Assembly: GCF_900105335.1 (NCBI RefSeq)
Contig: NZ_LT629770.1
Coordinates: 2,356,001 to 2,420,000 of the forward strand
Length of the DNA stretch: 64,000 nt
Direction: 5' to 3'
Source of the DNA: Microbacterium paraoxydans
Lineage (GTDB): Bacteria > Actinomycetota > Actinomycetes > Actinomycetales > Microbacteriaceae
Notes under the pieces: model-generated
What the model saw: only the letters and a program-made list of their open reading frames with translations
Database searches by the model: none
Told to the model about the DNA's origin: nothing
In this document: positions 17,350-26,118 of the stretch, piece by piece
Numbering within the stretch: position 1 is the first letter of the stretch
Layout of the letters: each line of letters opens with the position of its first letter
Position numbers and translations under genes: made by a program

Positions 17350-18498
17350 ATGACCGTTCCCACCACCGCAGCGAACACGGCGCCGGACGGATCGGCCGTC
17401 GTCTCCGGCATGCCCGAGACCGCCACGCTGCGCACCCCGCCGGCGGGAGCGCCGCCGCGCACGACCTTCTGGTCGCAGCTCGCGCAGGCGTTCGCGATGT
17501 TCCGCAACCCCAAGTCGATCGCCGGGCTCCTCATCCTCGGTGCGTTCGTGCTCATCGCGATCTTCGCCCCGTGGATCGCCCCGTACGGGCCGACCCAGAA
17601 GGACCGCACGGCGCTGCGTCAGCCGCCCTCCTGGGAGCACTGGCTGGGCACGACGCACATGGGCGAAGACGTGCTGAGCCAGATCATCTACGGCACCCGC
17701 GGCGTGATCGTCGTCGGCTTCCTCGCGGCGTTCATCGCCACGATCATCGCGATCACGATCGGTGTGATCGCCGGCTACGTGCGCGGCTGGAAGAGCGAGT
17801 CGCTGTCGGCGCTGACCAACGTGTTCCTGGTGATCCCCGGCATCCCGCTGATCATCATCATCGCCTCGCAGTTCGAGAACCCACCGCTGATCGTGATCGC
17901 CGCGGTGCTCGGGATCACCGGGTGGGCGTGGGGCGCCCGCGTGCTGCGCGCGCAGACCATGTCGCTGCGCAACCGCGACTTCATCCAGGCCGCGCGCGCG
18001 AACGGCGAGCCGCTGCGCCGCATCATCACGGTCGAGATGCTCCCGAACCTCATGGCGCTCATCGCGTCGAGCTTCGTCGGCACCGTGACCGCGGCCATCC
18101 TCGGCCTCACGACCCTTGCCTTCATCGGGGTGATCCCGGTCAGCAACCTCAACTGGGGGACGATCCTGTTCTGGGCGCAGCAGAACGGCGCCTTCCCGCG
18201 GCTGTGGTGGTGGTACGTGCCGGCAGGGCTGTGCATCGCGATCATCGGCGTCGCGCTATCGCTCATCAACTTCGGCATCGACGAGTACGTCAACCCGCGA
18301 CTGCGCTCGGCCGGTGAGCGGGCCAGGGCGATGAAGAAGAAGGGGCTGAACGTGAACGACGCCGTCACGGTCGTCCGCAGCGTGCCCCTGCCGGAGAAGA
18401 GCCCCGATCCCGTATCGTCGGCGACTTCGCCTGCCGCTTCCGGCGCCACCGACTCCTCGAACACCGCGACACCGCACACGAACCAGAACACGAAGTGA
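17350..18498 (+). CDS. ABC importer permease (DppC type)
   Basis: 382-residue permease with six membrane segments and a DppC-type N-terminal extension. Motifs: SIAGLLILGAFVLIAIFAPW, HWLGTTHMGEDVLSQIIYG and the EAA loop QAARANGEPLRRIITVEMLP. A long Ser/Thr/Pro-rich tail (about 345-382) is unusual and probably cytosolic. The start is 1 nt after the previous stop; its own stop overlaps the start of the GH3 gene. Confidence 0.9.
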   Translation: MTVPTTAANTAPDGSAVVSGMPETATLRTPPAGAPPRTTFWSQLAQAFAMFRNPKSIAGLLILGAFVLIAIFAPWIAPYGPTQKDRTALRQPPSWEHWLGTTHMGEDVLSQIIYGTRGVIVVGFLAAFIATIIAITIGVIAGYVRGWKSESLSALTNVFLVIPGIPLIIIIASQFENPPLIVIAAVLGITGWAWGARVLRAQTMSLRNRDFIQAARANGEPLRRIITVEMLPNLMALIASSFVGTVTAAILGLTTLAFIGVIPVSNLNWGTILFWAQQNGAFPRLWWWYVPAGLCIAIIGVALSLINFGIDEYVNPRLRSAGERARAMKKKGLNVNDAVTVVRSVPLPEKSPDPVSSATSPAASGATDSSNTATPHTNQNTK

Positions 18499-20750
18499 TG
18501 ACCTCTCAGACTCTGACCACGCAGCTCCCGTACCAGGACCCCGCTCTCTCGATCCGCGAACGCGTGGCCGACCTCCTCAGCCGGATGACGGTGGAGGAGA
18601 AGGTCGGGCAGATGCTCCAGCTCGACGCCCGCGACGACATCGACGACCACGTCCTCCGGCGGCACGCGGGATCGATCCTGCACGCCTCGGACGAGCGTCT
18701 GCGGCGGGCCGCCGCCCTGGTCGCGCAGACCCGGCTCGGCATCCCGCTGCTCGTGGGCGAGGACTGCATCCACGGCCACTCGTTCTGGCCCGGAGGCACG
18801 ATCTACCCCACGCAGCTCGGCATGGCGGCGTCCTGGGACCCGGCGCTCGTCGAGCGCGTGGCGCGGGCGACGGCCGAGGAGGTCGCCGTGACCGGCATCC
18901 ACTGGACGTTCTCGCCGGTGCTGTGCATCGCCCGCGACCTGCGCTGGGGGCGGGTCGGGGAGACGTTCGGCGAGGACCCGTTCCTCATCGGGGAGCTGGC
19001 TTCGGCCATGGTGCGCGGCTACCAGGGCGACGGCCTCGACGACCCGACCGCGATCCTCGCGACGGCCAAGCACTTCGCCGGCTACTCGGAGACGCAGGGC
19101 GGCCGCGACGCGAGCGAGGCGGACATCTCCCCGCGCAAGCTGCGCTCCTGGTTCCTGCCGCCGTTCGAGCGGGTCGCCCGCGAGGGCTGCCGGACGTTCA
19201 TGCTCGGCTACCAGACGACCGACGGGGTGCCGATCACGCTGAACGAGTGGCTGCTCAGCGACGTGCTCCGCGGCGAGTGGGGCTACACCGGCACCCTCAT
19301 CACCGACTGGGACAACGTGGGTCGGATGGTGTGGGAGCAGCGGGTGCAGCCCGACCTCACCCATGCCGCGGCCGCGGCCGTGCGCGCCGGGAACGACATG
19401 GTGATGACCACGCCAGGATTCTTCGAGGGGGCGCTGGACGCGGTCGCCCGGGGGCTGCTGCCGGAGGACGCCTTCGACGACGCGGTCTCCCGCATCCTCA
19501 CGCTGAAGTTCGAGCTCGGACTCTTCGAAGACCCGCGGCTGCCCCGCGACGACGTGTCCGCCGTGGTCGGCAGCGCCGCGCACGCGGACCTCAACCTCGA
19601 GATCGCGCGCCGTTCCCTCGTGCTGCTCGAGAACGACGGCGTGCTGCCGCTGGATGCCGCGGCACCCCTGCGGGTGGCGGTGACCGGGCCGCTCGCGGAC
19701 GACGCGCAGACGCAGCTCGGCGACTGGGCCGGCGGTTCGGGCCAGGCGGGCTGGCTCGACGGACAGCCCCGCGAGATGATCACGACCGTGCTCGACGGCC
19801 TCCGTGCGGTGGACGCGTGGACGGCCACGCATGCACGCGGCGCCGACATCCTCACGCTCGCCGACGACCCCCGCGGCACGCATTTCCCGGACAACCAGCC
19901 GCGTCCTCCCGTGGTGCAGCCGTGCCCGCCGGATCCTGCGCTCATCGCGGAGGCGGTGGCCGCCGCCGAGGCCGCCGACGTCGTGGTCGCGGTGGTCGGC
20001 GATCGCATCGAGCTCGTGGGCGAGGGGCGGTCCACGGCCACGCTGGAGCTCATCGGCGGCCAGAACGCCCTGCTCGACGCTCTCATCGAGACCGGGAAGC
20101 CCGTCGTCGTGGTGCTGCTGGCGTCCAAGCCCCTCGCGCTCCCGCCCTCGGTGCAGCGGGCGGCGGCGGTGGTCTGGGCCGCCAACCCGGGCATGCAGGG
20201 CGGGCGGGCGCTCGCCGACATCGTCACGGGTGCCGTGGAGCCCTCGGGACGGCTGCCGATCTCGTTCGCGCGGCACGTCGGGCAGCAGCCGACCTATTAC
20301 AACCAGATCCGCGGTCAGCACGGCGACCGCTACGCCGACCTCACCCAGGCGCCCGCGTGGGCCTTCGGCGAGGGCCGGTCGTACACGACCGTGGCGTACG
20401 CGGAGCTGGAGCTGGAGCAGACGGAGCTGCGCCTCGGCGACACCGTGGTGGGGCACGTGACCGTGACGAACACGGGGGACCGGCCCGTCCGCGAGACCGT
20501 GCAGGCGTACGTGCGGGACGAGGTGACGAGCGTGAGCTGGACCGACCGCGAGCTCAAGGCCTTCCGGCAGGTCGACCTCGCGCCGGGGGAGAGCGCGCGC
20601 GTGCGGATCGAGGTCCCCGTCGCGGACTGCACGATCGTGACCGCCGCCGGTGTCCGGACCGTGGAGCCGGGCGCCTTCACCCTCCTCGTCGGCCCCAGCT
20701 CCCGCGAGCAGCACCTCCTCCCCGCCTCCTTCGAGATCTCCCCTTCCTGA
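18498..20750 (+). CDS. Glycoside hydrolase family 3 (beta-glucosidase-like)
   Basis: 750-residue GH3 enzyme without a signal peptide, so probably cytosolic and acting on the sugar imported by the coupled ABC system. The TIM-barrel domain contains KHFAGYSETQGGRD (191-204) and the catalytic nucleophile D270 in LITDWDNVG. The second alpha/beta sandwich follows (about 370-590, with VVVVLLASKPLALP and GRLPISFARHVGQQP), then a fibronectin-III-like domain (about 650-735). The start ATG overlaps the permease stop (TGATG); a GTG one codon earlier is equally coupled. Substrate preference among beta-glucosides and xylosides is not determinable. Confidence 0.93.
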   Translation: MTSQTLTTQLPYQDPALSIRERVADLLSRMTVEEKVGQMLQLDARDDIDDHVLRRHAGSILHASDERLRRAAALVAQTRLGIPLLVGEDCIHGHSFWPGGTIYPTQLGMAASWDPALVERVARATAEEVAVTGIHWTFSPVLCIARDLRWGRVGETFGEDPFLIGELASAMVRGYQGDGLDDPTAILATAKHFAGYSETQGGRDASEADISPRKLRSWFLPPFERVAREGCRTFMLGYQTTDGVPITLNEWLLSDVLRGEWGYTGTLITDWDNVGRMVWEQRVQPDLTHAAAAAVRAGNDMVMTTPGFFEGALDAVARGLLPEDAFDDAVSRILTLKFELGLFEDPRLPRDDVSAVVGSAAHADLNLEIARRSLVLLENDGVLPLDAAAPLRVAVTGPLADDAQTQLGDWAGGSGQAGWLDGQPREMITTVLDGLRAVDAWTATHARGADILTLADDPRGTHFPDNQPRPPVVQPCPPDPALIAEAVAAAEAADVVVAVVGDRIELVGEGRSTATLELIGGQNALLDALIETGKPVVVVLLASKPLALPPSVQRAAAVVWAANPGMQGGRALADIVTGAVEPSGRLPISFARHVGQQPTYYNQIRGQHGDRYADLTQAPAWAFGEGRSYTTVAYAELELEQTELRLGDTVVGHVTVTNTGDRPVRETVQAYVRDEVTSVSWTDRELKAFRQVDLAPGESARVRIEVPVADCTIVTAAGVRTVEPGAFTLLVGPSSREQHLLPASFEISPS

Positions 20751-20754
20751 TTCC

Positions 20755-20834
20755 CCGAGACCCCGCTTTCCCGCCGAGACCCCGTCGTATCCGCGCGGCG
20801 GAGGCGGGGTCTCGGCGAGAGGTCGGGGTCTCGG
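20755..20834. repeat. Family C nested palindrome, copy 2
   Basis: Outer arms CCGAGACCCCG (20755-20765) and CGGGGTCTCGG (20824-20834) and inner arms of the same sequence type (20773-20784 and 20805-20816). It begins five bases after the GH3 stop and ends just before the SoxR-type promoter, so it may terminate the sugar operon and insulate the redox operon. Confidence 0.85.
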
Positions 20835-20841
20835 CCTCGAT

Positions 20842-20872
20842 TTGACCTCAAGTGCGCTTGAGGTTTTACGGT
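20842..20872 (+). promoter_or_regulatory. SoxR-box promoter of the fdxA-fprA-flavin reductase-sod operon
   Basis: A -35 TTGACC (20842-20847) and -10 TACGGT (20867-20872) are separated by 19 bp, the over-long spacing typical of MerR/SoxR-activated promoters. The spacer is filled by ACCTCAAG-N4-CTTGAGGT (20845-20864), identical in both half-sites to the enterobacterial soxS SoxR box (CCTCAAG/CTTGAGG). No soxR gene lies in the window. Confidence 0.8.
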
Positions 20873-20905
20873 GGAGGGCGTGAGTGGGATAGAGAAGAAG
20901 TCGCG

Positions 20906-21232
20906 ATGACGTACGTGATCGCACTGCCATGCGTCGACCTCAAGGACAAGGCCTGCATCGACGAATGCCCGGTCGACTGCATCTATGAAGGGGAGCGGTC
21001 GCTCTACATCCACCCGGATGAGTGCGTGGACTGCGGAGCGTGCGAGCCGGTGTGCCCCGTCGAGGCGATCTACTACGAGGACGACCTCCCAGACGAGTGG
21101 CAGGACTACTACAAGGCCAACGTCGAGTTCTTCGACGAGATCGGCTCGCCCGGCGGCGCCGCCCGCACCGGACTCATCCGGCACGACCACCCCCTCATCG
21201 CCGCGCTCCCGCCGCAGGAGGTGCACGAGTGA
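20906..21232 (+). CDS. fdxA: Seven-iron ferredoxin FdxA
   Basis: 108-residue electron carrier. Cysteines 9, 17 and 50 match the 3Fe-4S ligands and 21, 40, 43 and 46 the 4Fe-4S ligands of actinobacterial FdxA, with C25 extra; the sequence [13 protein letters not shown] is diagnostic. First gene behind the SoxR-box promoter, with AGAAGAAG upstream of ATG 20906. The stop overlaps the GTG of the reductase gene (GTGA), so ferredoxin and its reductase are made together. Confidence 0.95.
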   Translation: MTYVIALPCVDLKDKACIDECPVDCIYEGERSLYIHPDECVDCGACEPVCPVEAIYYEDDLPDEWQDYYKANVEFFDEIGSPGGAARTGLIRHDHPLIAALPPQEVHE

Positions 21233-22578
21233 CCCCGCGCATCGCGATCGTCGGCGCGGGACCCGCAGGCATCTACGCCGCCGACCTCCTCCGGGCGCAG
21301 GTGCCGGAGGCGGCCATCGACCTGTACGAGAAGCTCCCCGCTCCGTACGGGCTCGTCCGCTACGGCGTCGCCCCCGACCACCCGCGCATCCGCAAGATCA
21401 TCGATGCGCTGCACGACGTGCTCCTCCAGCCCGGCATCCGGCTGCGCGGCAACGTCGAGGTCGGCGTCGATGTGACGGTCGACGAGCTCCGCCGGGCGTA
21501 CGACGGCGTCGTGATCGCGACCGGAGCCGACCGCGACGTGACGTTCGACGTGCCGGGAGCGGAGCTTCCCGGATCGTTCGGCGCCGCGGATTTCGTGGCC
21601 TGGTACGACGCGCACCCCGACGTCGCGCGGGGCTGGGGCCTGGAGGCGGAGTCCGTGGCCGTGATCGGCGCGGGCAACGTCGCCCTCGACGTCACGCGCA
21701 TCCTCGCGAAGCACGCCGCGGCGCTGGAATCGACCGACACCCCCGATCACATCCTCGACGCGCTCGCCGCGAGCCGGGTCCGCGACGTGCACCTCTTCGC
21801 CCGTCGCGGTCCGGCCGATGTGCGCTTCTCCGCTCTGGAGCTGCGCGAGCTCGGGGAGCAGCACGGCGTGGAGGTGATCGTCGATCCCGCCGACCTCGAG
21901 CTCGACGACCACGCCGCCCGCATGCTGGAGCAGTTCTCGCAGCGCCGCATCATCGTGCGCACCCTCACGGAATGGGCGCAGCGTCCGTCCACCGAAGCCT
22001 CCCGGCGCATCCACCTGCACTTCCGGCATCGACCCGTCCGCGTCCTCGGCACGGACCGTGTGGAGGGCATCGAGTTCGAGCGCACGGCCTCCGATCCGCT
22101 CGGCCGCATGATCGGCACCGGCGAGCTCGTGCGGTACGAGGTCGGCGCCGTCTACCGGGCGATCGGCTACCTCTCCTCGCCCGTGCCCGGCGTGCCGTTC
22201 GACGCGGCGCGGGGCATCGTTCCGAACGCGGAGGGACGGGTGCTCGATGCCGACGGCACGCCCGTCCCCGGCCTCTATGCGACCGGCTGGATCAAGCGCG
22301 GGCCGATCGGGCTCATCGGCTCGACCAAGTCCGACGCCGCGCAGACCGTGCAGCATCTCGTGGAGGACCTCGCCGCGACGCCGTCCGCCCGCATCGACCG
22401 CGACCCGCCCCTGGACCTCCCCGGCGTGGTGGACTGGGAGGGTTGGCTGCGCATCGAGGAGGCCGAGCGCCGCGCCGGAGCCGTCCGCGGTCGGGAGCGC
22501 ACGAAGCTCGTCGACCGCGCGGCCATGCGCGCCCACGCGACCCCCACCCCCATCCCTCTCGAGGAGAGCACCCGATGA
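21229..22578 (+). CDS. fprA: Ferredoxin-NADP+ reductase, FprA/adrenodoxin reductase type
   Basis: 449-residue FAD- and NADPH-binding flavoprotein. FAD site [11 protein letters not shown] (about 8-18), [21 protein letters not shown], the NADP site [15 protein letters not shown] (near 142-156) and [15 protein letters not shown] are those of the adrenodoxin-reductase family (mycobacterial FprA). The C-terminal [21 protein letters not shown] is also typical. It would exchange electrons between NADPH and the co-transcribed ferredoxin. GTG 21229 overlaps the fdxA stop; its stop overlaps the flavin reductase ATG. Confidence 0.93.
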   Translation: MTPRIAIVGAGPAGIYAADLLRAQVPEAAIDLYEKLPAPYGLVRYGVAPDHPRIRKIIDALHDVLLQPGIRLRGNVEVGVDVTVDELRRAYDGVVIATGADRDVTFDVPGAELPGSFGAADFVAWYDAHPDVARGWGLEAESVAVIGAGNVALDVTRILAKHAAALESTDTPDHILDALAASRVRDVHLFARRGPADVRFSALELRELGEQHGVEVIVDPADLELDDHAARMLEQFSQRRIIVRTLTEWAQRPSTEASRRIHLHFRHRPVRVLGTDRVEGIEFERTASDPLGRMIGTGELVRYEVGAVYRAIGYLSSPVPGVPFDAARGIVPNAEGRVLDADGTPVPGLYATGWIKRGPIGLIGSTKSDAAQTVQHLVEDLAATPSARIDRDPPLDLPGVVDWEGWLRIEEAERRAGAVRGRERTKLVDRAAMRAHATPTPIPLEESTR

Positions 22579-23111
22579 CCCCCGACCCGCACACCACCCC
22601 GCACCCCGCCGCTCCGGTGCCCACGCCGGTCGGGGAGGGACTCAAGGCGGCGTTCCGCACCCATCCCGCCGGTGTCGCCATCATCACGGCGCAGGGTCCG
22701 GACGGCCCCGTCGGCCTCACGGCGTCGAGCGTGTCGTCGGTCGCGGTCGACCCGGCGGCGATCGTGTTCTCGGTGACCAGGGCGACCGGAAGCGCCGGGG
22801 CCATCCTCGGCGCCGAGACCTTCGTCGTGCACCTCATCGACGACGAGCACTCCGCGCTCGCCCAGAGCTTCGCGGTGAGCGGTTCCGAGCGCTTCACGCC
22901 CGAGCAGGGCTGGACGACGCTGCCGACCGGCGAGCCGCACCTGGCCGAGGCCCGTGTGGCCCTGCGCTGCCGGGCGATCCAGACCGTGCCCGTCGGCTCG
23001 TCGACCGTGGTGATCGCCGAGGTGCTCGAGGTGCTCACCGGCCGCCCCGCCCGCCCGCTCGTCTACATCGACCGCCGATTCCACGCCCTGTCCCACGACA
23101 CCGCCCTCTGA
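22575..23111 (+). CDS. Flavin reductase-like protein (FMN-binding split barrel)
   Basis: 178-residue protein of the flavin reductase-like (FlaRed) family. After a disordered Pro/His-rich start, the fold begins at about residue 24 with [15 protein letters not shown], then [41 protein letters not shown] and C-terminal [13 protein letters not shown]. Members use NAD(P)H to reduce free FMN or FAD. Coupled by ATGA to the reductase upstream and 22 nt from sod, hence part of the SoxR-type operon. Reduced flavin could feed damaged-cluster repair or the redox sensor; that is inference. Confidence 0.88.
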   Translation: MTPDPHTTPHPAAPVPTPVGEGLKAAFRTHPAGVAIITAQGPDGPVGLTASSVSSVAVDPAAIVFSVTRATGSAGAILGAETFVVHLIDDEHSALAQSFAVSGSERFTPEQGWTTLPTGEPHLAEARVALRCRAIQTVPVGSSTVVIAEVLEVLTGRPARPLVYIDRRFHALSHDTAL

Positions 23112-23133
23112 CCCCGTCACGAAAGGAACCACC

Positions 23134-23760
23134 ATGTCCACTCCGTACACGCTCCCCGAGCTGCCCTACGACTACTCGGCGCTGGAGCCGCACATCTCCG
23201 GCAAGATCATGGAGCTGCACCACTCCAAGCACCACCAGGCCTACGTGACCGGCGCGAACACGGCGCTGGAGCAGCTCGCGGCGGCCCGCGACAGCGGCGA
23301 CCTCGGAGCCGTCAACAAGCTCGAGAAGGACCTCGCGTTCAACCTCGGCGGCCACATCAACCACTCCGTGTTCTGGCAGAACCTCTCGCCCGAGGGCGGC
23401 GGGGCTCCGGAGGGCGAGCTCTCGGCGGCCCTCGCGGACTCGTTCGGGTCGATCGACGGCTTCCGCGCGCACTTCACCGCGACGGCCCTCGGCGTGCAGG
23501 GCTCCGGCTGGGCCGTGCTCGCCTGGGACTCGGTGGGCGCACGCCCGGTGATCTTCCAGCTCTTCGACCAGCAGGGCAACGCGCCGCTCGGCGTCGTCCC
23601 GCTGCTGCAGCTCGACGTGTGGGAGCACGCCTACTACCTCGACTACCTCAACGTGCGGGCGGACTACGTCAAGGCGTTCTGGAACCTCGTGAACTGGCCC
23701 GACGTGCAGCGCCGCTTCGAGACGGCGCGCACCGCGACCGCGGGTCTCCTCGTCCCCTGA
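23134..23760 (+). CDS. sodA: Superoxide dismutase, Mn/Fe type
   Basis: 208-residue cytosolic enzyme converting superoxide to O2 and H2O2. Metal ligands H29, H77, D161 and H165 are in the canonical contexts ([34 protein letters not shown]). The residue pattern does not safely distinguish Mn from Fe. A GAAAGGA ribosome site precedes ATG 23134. It lies only 22 nt after the flavin reductase with no terminator in between, so it should be transcribed from the SoxR-box promoter, perhaps with an extra promoter of its own. Confidence 0.96.
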   Translation: MSTPYTLPELPYDYSALEPHISGKIMELHHSKHHQAYVTGANTALEQLAAARDSGDLGAVNKLEKDLAFNLGGHINHSVFWQNLSPEGGGAPEGELSAALADSFGSIDGFRAHFTATALGVQGSGWAVLAWDSVGARPVIFQLFDQQGNAPLGVVPLLQLDVWEHAYYLDYLNVRADYVKAFWNLVNWPDVQRRFETARTATAGLLVP

Positions 23761-23777
23761 TCCCACCCCACCCTCGC

Positions 23778-23855
23778 CGACCCGGCCCCTTGCGTGCGCC
23801 CCGGCCCGTTGCGATCGTCCGCAACGGGCCGGGGTGGCCGCAAGGGGCCGGGTCG
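23778..23855. terminator. Family D nested palindrome (CGACCCGGCCCCTT), copy 1
   Basis: Perfect 17-bp outer arms (CGACCCGGCCCCTTGCG, 23778-23794, with complement 23839-23855) and perfect 15-bp inner arms (CCCCGGCCCGTTGCG, 23799-23813, with complement 23820-23834). It lies between the convergent sod and CstR genes, so a bidirectional terminator is likely. Confidence 0.85.
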
Positions 23856-23858
23856 CGT

Positions 23859-24125
23859 TCAGGCGAGGGTGAGGAAGAGCTTCTCCAGGTCGGGGAGCGG
23901 GACGGCGTCGTCCTGCGCGGGGTCCTCCAGGCAGGTCTTCATGGCGGAGGCGATGATCTGGAACCCGGCCTTGTCCAACGCGGAGGTCACGGCGGCCAGC
24001 TGCGTGACGACGGCCCGGCAGTCGCCGCCGCTCTCGACCGCGGCGATCACGGCGCCGAGCTGTCCCTGTGCGCGCTTGAGGCGGTTGGCGATCTTGCGCT
24101 GCGTGTCGGTGTCGACGGTGGTCAT
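23859..24125 (-). CDS. CsoR-family repressor, CstR-like persulfide-sensing type
   Basis: 88-residue all-helical DNA-binding protein of the CsoR/RcnR family (KIANRLKRAQGQLGAVIA). Cys36 and Cys65 align by number with copper-sensor CsoR, but the His61 ligand is Ala61, so the Cu(I) site C-H-C is incomplete. The C-x-C pattern without His is that of CstR, which forms di- or trisulfide links with persulfides. The divergent CoA-disulfide reductase-rhodanese gene fits sulfur sensing. ATG 24125 has GGGAG upstream; two operators lie in the gap. Confidence 0.85.
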   Translation of the reverse strand: MTTVDTDTQRKIANRLKRAQGQLGAVIAAVESGGDCRAVVTQLAAVTSALDKAGFQIIASAMKTCLEDPAQDDAVPLPDLEKLFLTLA

Positions 24126-24159
24126 GGTCACTCCCTGAAGGCCGGCTGTGCGCTCCAAT

Positions 24160-24200
24160 ATACCCCCGGGGGTATAGTATCTGCATACCCACCGGGGTAT
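24160..24200. promoter_or_regulatory. Two CsoR/CstR-type operators
   Basis: ATACCCCCGGGGGTAT (24160-24175, perfect palindrome) and ATACCCACCGGGGTAT (24185-24200) have centres 25 bp apart between the divergent repressor and its target operon. CsoR-family proteins bind exactly this type of TACCC...GGGTA site. A -10-like TATAGT overlaps the edge of the first site at 24173-24178. Confidence 0.8.
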
Positions 24201-24218
24201 CGAGTGAGGAGAGAACAC

Positions 24219-24383
24219 ATGTGTCGAGCAGTCCGTTGCCGTACCTGCGGGAAGACCACCTGGGCGGGGTGCGGCCAGCACGTCGATGCCGTCCGCCGCA
24301 CCGTGCCGGCGTCGGACTGGTGCACGGGCCACCCGAAGGACGAGGCCAAGGGCGGTCTCCTGTCCCGGTTGTTCGGCCGATGA
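24219..24383 (+). CDS. 54-residue Cys-rich zinc-ribbon-like protein
   Basis: Short basic protein with Cys at 2, 7, 10, 18 and 35. The core CRTCGKTTWAGCGQHV followed by DWCTGH suggests a CxxC...CxxH metal site, probably Zn. I recall similar short proteins in other actinobacteria with no assigned function. It is the first gene after the CstR-type operators and its stop overlaps the start of the CoA-disulfide reductase gene (ATGA), so it belongs to the persulfide operon. A persulfide carrier or chaperone is one guess, not supported further. Confidence 0.75.
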   Translation: MCRAVRCRTCGKTTWAGCGQHVDAVRRTVPASDWCTGHPKDEAKGGLLSRLFGR

Positions 24384-26014
24384 GCGCGCCGCTCCGCGTC
24401 GTCATCGTCGGTGGCGTCGCCGGCGGCATGTCGGCGGCGACCCGGCTCCGGCGGCTCGATGAGTCCGCGCAGATCGTCGTCTTCGAGCGCGGGCCCGAGG
24501 TCTCCTACGCCAACTGCGGCCTGCCCTACTACGTGGGCGGCGTGATCGAGGAGCGCGACGCCCTCCTGCTGCAGACCCCGGAGTCGCTGCACCGCCGCTT
24601 CCGGCTCGACGTCCGCGTCCGTCACGACGTCGTCGGCATCGACACCGCGCGCAAGACGGTCGAGGTCGTCGATCTCGACAGCTGCCACCGCAGCACCCAC
24701 CCGTACGACCGCCTCGTGCTCGCCACCGGTGCCCGGCCCCGCGGCGACGAGCCGACCGGAGCCCTCCCCGCGCGGAGCCTGCGGACCGTGGCCGATGCCG
24801 ATGCGATCGACGCAGCCCTCCGCCCCGGGCTGCCGGTGGTCGTGGTGGGCGGCGGATACACGGGGCTCGAAGCGGTGGAGAACCTCGTCGCCCGGGGCGC
24901 CGCGGTCACCCTGGTGCAACGCGGTGCCCAGCTGCTGGCCCCGCTGGATCCGGAGATGGCCGCCCCCCTCGCGGCCGAGGTCCGGCGCCGCGGGGTCGAC
25001 GTGCGACTCGGCGTCGAGGTCGTGGCCACGGCCGCGGATTCCGTGACCCTGAGCGACGGTGCCACCCTCCCTGCGGAGTTCCTCGTCGATGCCTCCGGGG
25101 TCGTGCCCGAGGTCGGACTCGCCCGCGCCGCCGGGATCCGTCTCGGCGAGACCGGCGGGATCGCCGTCGACGAGGCCTGCCGCACCAGTGCGCCCGACGT
25201 CTTCGCGGTCGGCGACGGCGTCGAGAAGGCCGACCTCATCGGCGGCGGTGCGGCGCTCGTGACCATGGCCGGTCTCGCCAACCGCCACGGCCGCATGGTG
25301 GCCGACGTCATCGCGGGTCGGGAGGCATCGGCGCGCCCCGCCCTCGGCACCGGCATCGTACAGATGTTCGGCCTCGCCGCCGCCAAGACCGGATGGAGCG
25401 AGAAGCAGCTCCGTGCCGCGGGCCGCGGGTTCTTCGCCGTGCACGTGCACCCGGCATCGCACGCCGGCTACTACCCGGGCGCGGAGACCCTGTCGATGAA
25501 GCTCCTCGCCGACCCTGCCACCGACCGCATCCTCGGGGCGCAGATCGTGGGTCGTGACGGCGTGGACAAGCGGATCGACGTCATCGCGACGGCGCTGCAG
25601 GCGGGCGCCACCGCCTCCGGTCTCGCGCACCTGGAGCTCGCGTACGCTCCGCAGTTCGGCTCCGCGAAGGACGCCGTGAACATCCTCGGCTATGTGGCCG
25701 AGAACACCCGCAACGGCACCACGCCGACCGTCCAGTGGCACGAGCTCGACGACGCCCTGCAGGCGGGATCGACCCTCATCGACGTCCGCTCCGCGGCCGA
25801 GCATGCGAACGGCGCCATCCCCGGCGCGCGGAACATCCCGCTGGACGAGTTGCGCGACCGTCTCGACGAACTGCCGGACGGCCCCCTCGTGGTGCACTGC
25901 CAGGTCGGCCTGCGGGGGCACATCGCCACCCGGCTGCTGCGGCAGCACGGGCGCGAGGTGCGCAATCTCGACGGCGGCTACCGCACCTGGCGGGACGCGA
26001 CCGTAGGCTCCTGA
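24380..26014 (+). CDS. CoA-disulfide/persulfide reductase fused to rhodanese
   Basis: 544-residue fusion. The N-terminal FAD/NAD-dependent part (1-450) has VVIVGGVAGGMSAATRLRR and the active cysteine C46 in SYANCGLPYYVGG, the single-Cys signature of CoA-disulfide reductases, and a second dinucleotide site VVVVGGGYTGLEAVE. The C-terminal rhodanese domain (about 455-540) holds active C507 in VVHCQVGLRG. Such CoADR-Rhd fusions reduce CoA persulfide or polysulfide. Coupled to the upstream Cys-rich gene and controlled, by position, by the CstR-like repressor. Confidence 0.9.
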   Translation: MSAPLRVVIVGGVAGGMSAATRLRRLDESAQIVVFERGPEVSYANCGLPYYVGGVIEERDALLLQTPESLHRRFRLDVRVRHDVVGIDTARKTVEVVDLDSCHRSTHPYDRLVLATGARPRGDEPTGALPARSLRTVADADAIDAALRPGLPVVVVGGGYTGLEAVENLVARGAAVTLVQRGAQLLAPLDPEMAAPLAAEVRRRGVDVRLGVEVVATAADSVTLSDGATLPAEFLVDASGVVPEVGLARAAGIRLGETGGIAVDEACRTSAPDVFAVGDGVEKADLIGGGAALVTMAGLANRHGRMVADVIAGREASARPALGTGIVQMFGLAAAKTGWSEKQLRAAGRGFFAVHVHPASHAGYYPGAETLSMKLLADPATDRILGAQIVGRDGVDKRIDVIATALQAGATASGLAHLELAYAPQFGSAKDAVNILGYVAENTRNGTTPTVQWHELDDALQAGSTLIDVRSAAEHANGAIPGARNIPLDELRDRLDELPDGPLVVHCQVGLRGHIATRLLRQHGREVRNLDGGYRTWRDATVGS

Positions 26015-26021
26015 GCTCGAC

Positions 26022-26110
26022 GCGTTCACAACTCAGGAGAACCGGCGCACCTACGCCCGTCAGGGCCGGAACCGCGGTCTCCGCGCGCCGTACTCCTGAG
26101 TTGTGAACGC
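26022..26110. repeat. Family B palindrome (TTCACAACTCAGGAG), copy 1
   Basis: Perfect arms GCGTTCACAACTCAGGAG (26022-26039) and complement CTCCTGAGTTGTGAACGC (26093-26110) around a 53-nt GC-rich loop with further weak pairing. Located between convergent genes. Other copies: 33138-33222 and 57247-57334. Confidence 0.85.
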
Positions 26111-26118
26111 CGCCCGGC

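Noticed and set aside
17775..20930. 1051-codon minus-strand open frame under the permease and GH3 genes
   Set aside because: Antisense shadow of two well-supported genes; no recognisable domain and Arg/His-rich composition.
23859..24125. Copper-sensing CsoR
   Set aside because: The required His ligand is Ala61, no copper exporter is nearby, and the regulated operon is sulfur-related.
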